Shown here one piece after another: positions 58,632-64,000 of a stretch of DNA of 64,000 nucleotides (position 1 is its first letter; each line of letters begins with the position of its first letter). Origin of the DNA: Nevskiaceae bacterium. GTDB lineage: Bacteria; Pseudomonadota; Gammaproteobacteria; Nevskiales; Nevskiaceae. The notes under the pieces were generated by a model. That model ran no database searches. It saw only the letters and a program-made list of their open reading frames with translations, and was not told the origin of the DNA. The DNA is taken from assembly GCA_008012115.1 (NCBI GenBank), contig SSEB01000003.1:372001-436000 (forward strand), written 5' to 3'. The position numbers and the translations under genes were made by a program.

Positions 58632-59701
58632 GCGCCGCACTGCAAACCGAACTGACCCGCCTGCTCGGCTGCCGCTACCCCATCGTGCAGACTGCGATGG
58701 GCTGGGTGGCGGACAGCAAGCTGGTGATCGCCACCAGCCAGGCGGGTGGTTTCGGCTTCCTCGCTGCTGCGACGATGTCCACCGAGCTGCTGGCGAAGGA
58801 AATCGCCGCGGTGCGCGCCGGCACCGATACGAAGTTCGGCGTGAATTTCCACATGTTCCAGCCCAACGCCGCCGAGGTGATCGAGCTGGTGCTGAAGAAC
58901 AGCGACCGCGTGCGCGCGGTCTCCTACGGACGCGGCCCGGACGCCAAGACCATCAAGCGCTTCAAGGATGCGGGTGTGCTGTGCATGCCGACGGTCGGCG
59001 CGCTCAAGCATGCGCAGAAGGCGGTGGAGCTGGGCGCCGACATCATCACCGTGCAGGGCGGCGAGGGCGGCGGCCACACCGGTTCAGTGCCGACCACGCT
59101 GCTGCTGCCGCAGGTGCTGGACGCCGTGAAGGTCCCTGTGGTCGCCGCCGGCGGCTTCTACAACGGCCGTGGTCTGGCCGGCGCGCTGGCCTATGGCGCG
59201 GCCGGCATCGCGATGGGCACGCGCTTCCTGATGACCAGCGATTCGCCAGTGCCGCGCGCGACGTTGCAGAAATACCTGGATGTGAAAGAGCCTTCGCAGA
59301 TCCGCGCCTCGACGGCGGTGGACGGCATGCCGCAGCGCATGATCGACAATCCCTTCCTGCTGAAGCTGGAGAGCGGCGGCCTGATCCATCGCCTGTTCGT
59401 GGCGCTGACCAGCGCCTGGAAATGGCGCCGGCACACCGGCATGTCGATTGCGCACATGGCCAAGACGTTTTTTGCGGCGCTGTCCGAGGGCGATTCCGCG
59501 ATCCAGACCATGATGGCGGCCAATGCGCCGGTGCTGATCCAGCGCGCGATGGTCGAGGGCCGGCCCGACGAGGGCGTGCTGCCCAGCGGCCAGGTCGCCG
59601 CCAACATCGCGGCCCTGCCCAGCGCTGCCGAACTCATCCACCAGATTGCCAACGATGCAGAGCAGCGGCTTGCCGCGCTCACGTCCCCGAGGTCCGCATG
59701 A
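58628..59701 (+). CDS. ipdC: IpdC-type flavin reductase (nitronate-monooxygenase fold)
   Basis: 357-residue FMN TIM barrel of the 2-nitropropane dioxygenase family. PIVQTAMGWVADSKLVIATSQAGGFG and ITVQGGEGGGHTGSVPTTLLLPQV with the His next to the flavin, then VAAGGFYNGRGLAGALAYGAAGIAMGTRF for phosphate binding. In steroid degraders IpdC acts on a hydroxylated C/D-ring acyl-CoA intermediate, before ring opening; true nitronate oxidase function is less likely given the operon. Overlaps the upstream hydratase and the downstream echA20 (ATGA both times). Confidence 0.87.
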   Translation: MSAALQTELTRLLGCRYPIVQTAMGWVADSKLVIATSQAGGFGFLAAATMSTELLAKEIAAVRAGTDTKFGVNFHMFQPNAAEVIELVLKNSDRVRAVSYGRGPDAKTIKRFKDAGVLCMPTVGALKHAQKAVELGADIITVQGGEGGGHTGSVPTTLLLPQVLDAVKVPVVAAGGFYNGRGLAGALAYGAAGIAMGTRFLMTSDSPVPRATLQKYLDVKEPSQIRASTAVDGMPQRMIDNPFLLKLESGGLIHRLFVALTSAWKWRRHTGMSIAHMAKTFFAALSEGDSAIQTMMAANAPVLIQRAMVEGRPDEGVLPSGQVAANIAALPSAAELIHQIANDAEQRLAALTSPRSA

Positions 59702-60471
59702 ACAACGGCAACACCAACGGATTTGCCACCACGATCCACGACGGCATCGCCGAGATCGTCATCGACCGCCCTCCGGTTAACGCCCTCAACGATGCCGGCT
59801 GGCATGCGCTGGCCGACGAAATCGGCCGCGCCGGCCGCGACCCTGCCGCGCGCGTCATCGTGCTGCGCGCCGAGGGGCGCGGCTTCTGCGCCGGCGTCGA
59901 CATCAAGGAACTCGACAAGCACCCGGAGAAGATCGTCTCGGTCAACGCCGGCAACTACCGCAGCTTCGAGGCGGTGCACCGCAACCCGTTGCCGGTGATC
60001 GTCGCGGTACACGGCTTCGTGCTCGGTGGCGGCATCGGCTTGGCCGGCGCCGCCGACATCGTCGTCGCTGCCGACGATGCCACCTTCGGTGTTCCGGAAG
60101 TCGATCGCGGCGCCATGGGGGGCGGCGCCCACCTGCAGCGCCTGTTCCCGGTGCAGAAGGTGCGCATGATGTATTTCACCGGTGAATCCATTACCGCCGC
60201 CGAGGCGTATCGCCTGGGTGCCATCGAGAAAGTGGTGCCACGCGCCGAACTGCGCGAGGCGGCGTTGACCATCGCACGCAAGATCGCCGCCAAGAGCGGC
60301 GCGATGATCCGCCTGGCGAAGGAATCGCTCAACGGCATCGAGGACGGCAACCTGGAAATGAAGTATCGCTGGGAGCAGGGCTTCACCCTGCAGGCCTACA
60401 GCGAGAAGGATTCCGCCGAGACCCGCCGCGCCTTCGTCGAGAAGCGCGACGTGAACTTCAAGGGCAAATAA
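59698..60471 (+). CDS. echA20: EchA20-type ring-D hydrolase (crotonase fold)
   Basis: 257 residues. IAEIVIDRPPVNALNDAGWHAL, RGFCAGVDIKELDKHPEKIV, and VHGFVLGGGIGLAGAADIVVAADDATFGVPEVDRGAMGGGAHLQRLFP are the crotonase landmarks with both oxyanion Gly motifs. EchA20/ScdY hydrolyses the D ring after IpdF/IpdC action; position between ipdC and the fadE pair supports this role. ATG 59698 overlaps the ipdC stop. A normal enoyl-CoA hydratase cannot be excluded by sequence alone. Confidence 0.85.
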   Translation: MNNGNTNGFATTIHDGIAEIVIDRPPVNALNDAGWHALADEIGRAGRDPAARVIVLRAEGRGFCAGVDIKELDKHPEKIVSVNAGNYRSFEAVHRNPLPVIVAVHGFVLGGGIGLAGAADIVVAADDATFGVPEVDRGAMGGGAHLQRLFPVQKVRMMYFTGESITAAEAYRLGAIEKVVPRAELREAALTIARKIAAKSGAMIRLAKESLNGIEDGNLEMKYRWEQGFTLQAYSEKDSAETRRAFVEKRDVNFKGK

Positions 60472-60473
60472 CG

Positions 60474-61640
60474 ATGAGATTAGAGTACACGGAGAAGCAG
60501 AAGGCCTTCCGCGCGGAAATCCGTGAGTGGCTGGCGGCGCATGTGCCGTCCAAGCCCCTGGTCAGCTTCGACACGCGCGAGGGTTTCGAGCAGCATCGCG
60601 AGTGGGAGCGCACACTGAATGCCGGTCACTGGAGTGCGGTGACCTGGCCTTCCGAGCTGGGCGGCCGCGGCTGCGACCTGATCGAGTGGCTGATCTTCGA
60701 GGAAGAGTACTGGCGCGCCGGCGCGCCGCTGCGCGTCAACCAGAACGGTATCTTCCTGCTGGCACCGACGCTGATGGAATACGGCACCGACGAGCAGAAG
60801 CAGCGTTTCCTGCCACGCATGGCGGCGGGCGATGACATCTGGGCGCAGGGCTGGTCGGAGCCGGGTGCCGGTTCCGACATGGCGGCGATCCGCTGCAAGG
60901 CGATCCGCGACGGCGACCACTATGTGATCAACGGCCAGAAGACCTGGTCCACCCGCGCGGCCTACGCCGACTGGCTGTTCGGCCTGTTCCGCACCGATCC
61001 GGATTCGATGCGCCATCACGGCCTTACCTTCATCCTGCTGCCCCTGAACCTGCCGGGCATCAGCATCCGGCCGATCAAGCAACTCAACGGCCTGCCGGGA
61101 TTCGCCGAAATCTTTTTCGACGACGTGCGCGTGCCGGTGGAGAACCGCATGGGCGACGAGGGCAGCGGCTGGAGCGTGGCGATGGCCACGGCCGGCTTCG
61201 AGCGGGGCCTGATGCTGCGCTCGCCGGGCCGTTTCCAGCAGACTGCGAAATCGCTGATCGATCTCTACAAGCAGTATCGCCAGAGCGCCGACGCCGATTC
61301 GGCCCTGGGCGATGCCGCGGTCAAGGCCTGGATGGATGCCGAGGCCTACGCGCTGGCGACGTACAGCACTGCCAGCCGCCTGCGCAAAGGCGGCCAGATT
61401 GGCGCCGAGGCCAGCACCAACAAGATTTTCTGGTCGGAGATGGACCTCGCCATGCACGAGGCGGCGATGCACATGCTCGGTCCCCGTGCCGAGTTGATGT
61501 CGCCGTCGCCGCAGTCGGCCGGGGACGGCCACTGGCTCGATGGCTTCCTGTTCGCGCAGGCGGGGCCGATCTATGCCGGCTCCAACGAAATCCAGAGAAA
61601 CATCATCGCCGAGCGCATGCTCGGCCTGCCGCGCTCCTGA
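60474..61640 (+). CDS. Acyl-CoA dehydrogenase, catalytic subunit (FadE30-like)
   Basis: 388 residues, normal ACAD length. N-terminal helical domain, beta domain with WAQGWSEPGAGSDMAAIRCKA and VINGQKTWSTRAAYADWLFG, and C-terminal helices ending GPIYAGSNEIQRNIIAERMLGLPR, whose Glu is the catalytic base. Starts 2 bp after echA20 and is followed 9 bp later by a second, catalytically incomplete ACAD, so a heterotetramer of the steroid type (alpha2beta2) is likely. Substrate presumably a HIP-derived acyl-CoA. Confidence 0.87.
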   Translation: MRLEYTEKQKAFRAEIREWLAAHVPSKPLVSFDTREGFEQHREWERTLNAGHWSAVTWPSELGGRGCDLIEWLIFEEEYWRAGAPLRVNQNGIFLLAPTLMEYGTDEQKQRFLPRMAAGDDIWAQGWSEPGAGSDMAAIRCKAIRDGDHYVINGQKTWSTRAAYADWLFGLFRTDPDSMRHHGLTFILLPLNLPGISIRPIKQLNGLPGFAEIFFDDVRVPVENRMGDEGSGWSVAMATAGFERGLMLRSPGRFQQTAKSLIDLYKQYRQSADADSALGDAAVKAWMDAEAYALATYSTASRLRKGGQIGAEASTNKIFWSEMDLAMHEAAMHMLGPRAELMSPSPQSAGDGHWLDGFLFAQAGPIYAGSNEIQRNIIAERMLGLPRS

Positions 61641-61649
61641 GAGGCGCCC

Positions 61650-62705
61650 ATGGACTTCACATTCAAAGAAGAACACGTCGCGTTCAGCGACTCGATCCGC
61701 AAGTTCCTGATGGTCGAGGCGGCGCCCGAGATGCTGCGCGAGATCTGGGAGACCGAGAGCGGTCGCTCCAAGACGCTGCGCGAGAAGCTGGCCGAGCAGG
61801 GACTGACCGCGCTGTCGGTGCCGGAGGAGTTCAATGGCATCGGCCTCGGCGATCTCGACTGGGTATTGATTCACCAGGAACTGGGTTACTACGCGATCCC
61901 GGATTCGCTGACCGATACCGCCTACCTGGCGACCTACCTGCTGAGCCATCTCAGCACCGACGCGTCGCTCAAGAAAGAGTGGCTGCCCAAGATCGCCAAC
62001 GGCAGCGCCCGCGTCGCCGTGGGCCATCCCCGCAACCCGCTGGTGGCCGATGCCGCCAATGCCGACCTGCTGCTGCTCTGGCACGAGGATGAAGTGCATG
62101 CCGTGCGCCGCAAGCAGGTGCAGCTGACGCAGCACCCGAGCATCGACATGTCGCGCCGCCTGTACCAGGTGAACTGGACGCCGTCGGACACCACGCGCAT
62201 CTGCCCGGCGCGCATCGGCAAAGCGTTGTGGGAGGGGTTGGTGGATCGCGCCGCGCTGGCCGCCGCCGCCCAGCTGCTGGGTCTGGCGCAGCGCATGCTG
62301 GACCTGGGCATCGACTACGCCGCCCAGCGCAAGCAGTTCGGCAAGCCCATCGGCTCGTTCCAGGCGGTCAAGCATCATCTCGCCGATGTCGCGGTCAAGA
62401 TCGAGTTTGCCAAGCCGGTGCTGTATCGCGCCGCTTACGCGGTGATGCGCGAACAGCCGCGGCGCTCGGTGCATGTGTCCCACGCCAAGCTGGCGGCGGG
62501 CGATGCGGCCTGGCTGGCGGCGCGCAAGAGCATCCAGGTGCATGGCGCCATGGGCTATACCTGGGAAGCCGACCTGCAGATGTTCATGAAGCGCGCCTGG
62601 GCGCTGGACGCGGCCTGGGGCGAGCGCGCCTTTCACAAGAAGCGCATCGCCGATTTCATCTATGCCGATCAGGCCCCGCTGGGACCCGGCGAAACCTTTA
62701 CCTGA
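61650..62705 (+). CDS. Acyl-CoA dehydrogenase-fold partner subunit lacking the catalytic Glu
   Basis: 351 residues, shorter than its neighbour. It keeps the FAD contact RKQFGKPIGSFQAVKHHLADVAV and VHGAMGYTWEADLQMFMKRAW, but the terminal YxGxxEIQ motif is missing: the chain ends FIYADQAPLGPGETFT. It therefore lacks the normal C-terminal catalytic Glu and part of the FAD site, as in the non-catalytic subunits of heteromeric steroid ACADs. The beta-domain is also shortened (residues 125-180). Co-translation with the upstream gene fits an obligate pair. Confidence 0.85.
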   Translation: MDFTFKEEHVAFSDSIRKFLMVEAAPEMLREIWETESGRSKTLREKLAEQGLTALSVPEEFNGIGLGDLDWVLIHQELGYYAIPDSLTDTAYLATYLLSHLSTDASLKKEWLPKIANGSARVAVGHPRNPLVADAANADLLLLWHEDEVHAVRRKQVQLTQHPSIDMSRRLYQVNWTPSDTTRICPARIGKALWEGLVDRAALAAAAQLLGLAQRMLDLGIDYAAQRKQFGKPIGSFQAVKHHLADVAVKIEFAKPVLYRAAYAVMREQPRRSVHVSHAKLAAGDAAWLAARKSIQVHGAMGYTWEADLQMFMKRAWALDAAWGERAFHKKRIADFIYADQAPLGPGETFT

Positions 62706-62730
62706 TTTCTCACCTTAGCGGAGCATCGTC

Positions 62731-63879
62731 ATGGCAGAAGCCTATATCGTCGACGCCCTGCGCACGCCCACCGGCAAGCGCAAGGGCAGTCTGGCCCACA
62801 TCCACGGTGCCGATCTCGGCGCGCATGCGATCAAGACGCTGGTGTCGCGCAATGCCATTCCGGCGGAGGACTACGACGACGTCGTGTTCGGCTGCCTCGA
62901 TGCCATCGGCCCGCTGGCCGGCAACATCGCGCGCTCCTGCTGGCTGGCCGCCGGCCTGCCGCTGCATGTTCCGGGCGTGACCATCGACCGCCAGTGCGGC
63001 TCCTCGCAGCAGGCGGTGCACTTCGCCGCGCAGGCCGTGATGAGCGGCACGCAGGACGTGGTGATCGCCGGCGGCGTACAGACCATGACGCAGATCCCGA
63101 TTTCCTCGGCGATGATCGCCGCGCAGCCGCTGGGCTTCAAGGATCCGTTCTCCGGCTCCAAGGGCTGGGTCGAGCGCTTCGGCAACCAGCCGGTGTCGCA
63201 GTTCCACGGTGCGCAGCTGATCGCCGACAAGTGGCAGATCAGCCGCGAGCAGATGGAAAAGTTCTCGCTGGAAAGCCATCAGCGCGCGCGCCGCGCGCAG
63301 CAGGAAGGCCGCTTCGATCGCGAAATCATCGAGTCCTGGGGCCTTAAGATGGACGAGACCGTGCGCGATACCACGCTGGAACAGATGGCCAAGCTGGAGC
63401 CTCTGGCCCCGGGCGGCACCATCACCGCCGGTGTGTCGTCGCAGACCGGTGACGCCTCTTCGGCGATGCTGATCGTGTCGGAGAAGGCACTGAAACGCTA
63501 CAACCTCAAGCCGCGCGCGCGCATCCACCACATGAGCGTCTACGGCGACGATCCGATCTTCATGCTGACCGCACCGATTCCGGCGACGCAGTACGCGATG
63601 AAGCGTTCCGGCATGAAGCTGGCGGATATCGATCTGGTCGAGATCAATGAGGCTTTCGCCCCGGTGGTGCTGGCCTGGCTCAAGGACACCGGCTATTCGC
63701 ACGCCCAGACCAACGTCAACGGCGGCGGCATCGCGCTGTCGCATCCGCTGGGCGCCACCGGCACCAAGCTGATGACCACGCTGCTGCATGAACTCGAGCG
63801 CACGAACAAGCGCTACGGCCTGCAGACCATGTGCGAAGGCGGCGGTCTCGCCAACGTGACCATCATCGAGAGGCTGTAA
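62731..63879 (+). CDS. fadA6: Acetyl-CoA acyltransferase, FadA6-like
   Basis: 382-residue thiolase. Nucleophile Cys in DRQCGSSQQAVHFAAQ, NEAFAPVVLAWL, the catalytic His in NGGGIALSHPLGATGTK, and the C-terminal Cys in MCEGGGLANVTIIERL, all in proper order; so this one is a true thiolase, unlike the Ltp-like gene upstream. In HIP degradation FadA6 cleaves the final ring-opened keto-acyl-CoA. 25 bp after the ACAD partner gene. Confidence 0.88.
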   Translation: MAEAYIVDALRTPTGKRKGSLAHIHGADLGAHAIKTLVSRNAIPAEDYDDVVFGCLDAIGPLAGNIARSCWLAAGLPLHVPGVTIDRQCGSSQQAVHFAAQAVMSGTQDVVIAGGVQTMTQIPISSAMIAAQPLGFKDPFSGSKGWVERFGNQPVSQFHGAQLIADKWQISREQMEKFSLESHQRARRAQQEGRFDREIIESWGLKMDETVRDTTLEQMAKLEPLAPGGTITAGVSSQTGDASSAMLIVSEKALKRYNLKPRARIHHMSVYGDDPIFMLTAPIPATQYAMKRSGMKLADIDLVEINEAFAPVVLAWLKDTGYSHAQTNVNGGGIALSHPLGATGTKLMTTLLHELERTNKRYGLQTMCEGGGLANVTIIERL

Positions 63880-63882
63880 GTC

Positions 63883-64000
63883 ATGGGCATCTGCAACAAC
63901 CGCACGATCATCATCACCGGCTCGGGCGCGGGTCTGGGGCGCGGCTATGCGATGGCGATCGCCGCCGAAGGCGGCAACGTCGTGGTCAACGACATCAAGC
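63883..64000 (+). CDS. Short-chain dehydrogenase (N-terminal part, runs off the window)
   Basis: Only the first 39 residues are present: MGICNNRTIIITGSGAGLGRG, then VVVNDIK. The cofactor motif TGSGAGLGRG and Asp after strand 2 mark an NAD-dependent SDR. It starts 3 bp after fadA6. In comparable clusters an IpdF- or 17-beta-HSD4-like SDR occupies this place, which is the likeliest reading. Confidence 0.8.
   Translation, partial: MGICNNRTIIITGSGAGLGRGYAMAIAAEGGNVVVNDIK

Noticed and set aside
58628..59701. Nitronate monooxygenase
   Set aside because: The fold matches, but its coupled position inside the ipd operon makes an IpdC role much more likely.
1..64000. tRNA, rRNA, riboswitch, CRISPR array, transposase or prophage
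   Set aside because: I saw no cloverleaf, direct-repeat array, transposase motif or phage structural gene on either strand; short RNAs could still be missed by eye.

Overview
The window is GC-rich, densely coded DNA, probably from an environmental gammaproteobacterium of the Nevskiales/Solimonadaceae type. I infer this from the style of the steroid genes, a DUF1302 outer-membrane protein, a MMPL-type RND pump and a CsgG/DUF4810/DUF799 lipoprotein set; no rRNA marker is present. I saw no tRNA, rRNA, CRISPR array, insertion sequence or prophage.

Layout. 1-5.2 kb: the C-terminal end of a membrane protein, a terminator, then a phenylalanine/tyrosine catabolic operon (phhA, hpd, a small unknown gene, hmgA, fumarylacetoacetase, maleylacetoacetate isomerase). 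5.2-9.1 kb: cation-diffusion facilitator, hot-dog thioesterase and APC permease, all on the minus strand. 9.2-15.8 kb: a tetR-omf-mfp-rnd efflux operon with a TetR-type operator. 15.8-21.9 kb: MMPL transporter, HsaA-type flavin monooxygenase and a 3-ketosteroid dehydrogenase. 22-31.5 kb: class III nucleotide cyclase, DedA-rhodanese fusion, SDRs, patatin, a lower-GC orphan gene at 26.9-28.4 kb, and an OYE-family oxidoreductase. 31.7-43 kb: small membrane proteins, methyltransferase, DUF1302 porin, AraC regulator, SDRs, CocE-type hydrolase, YceI lipoprotein and cytochrome b561. 43.2-46.9 kb: ABM/NIPSNAP pair with an ArsR-type regulator, then a three-gene lipoprotein cassette. 46.9-64 kb: the core steroid block. 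On the minus strand it has an SDR, a FadD3-type ligase, KshB reductase, another SDR and a second ketosteroid-dehydrogenase-like flavoprotein. On the plus strand it has hsaC and then a tightly coupled ipdA-ipdB-DUF35-ltp-ech-ipdC-echA20-fadE-fadE-fadA6-SDR operon that runs off the window.

Together these genes cover A-ring dehydrogenation, reductase supply for 9-hydroxylation, A-ring hydroxylation (HsaA), meta-cleavage (HsaC), activation of the C/D-ring propionate (FadD3) and opening and beta-oxidation of rings C and D (IpdAB, IpdC, EchA20, FadE, FadA6). kshA, hsaB, hsaD and hsaEFG are not in the window, so the pathway is split across the genome.

The least expected signal is non-coding. Six intergenic elements share one concentric architecture: 8-bp ends CACCCGCT / AGCGGGTG, about 24-bp spacers, and a 46-bp AT-rich core that starts GTT and ends AC. 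Five copies are exactly 110 bp and one is 109 bp. They sit at the edges of gene blocks; one overlaps the start of ipdA and another encodes the last residues of a DUF2834 protein. A second, unrelated structure, two tandem 92-bp inverted repeats with a TTATTGnnnCGGC half-site, fills the divergent promoter between the ketosteroid-dehydrogenase-like gene and hsaC.
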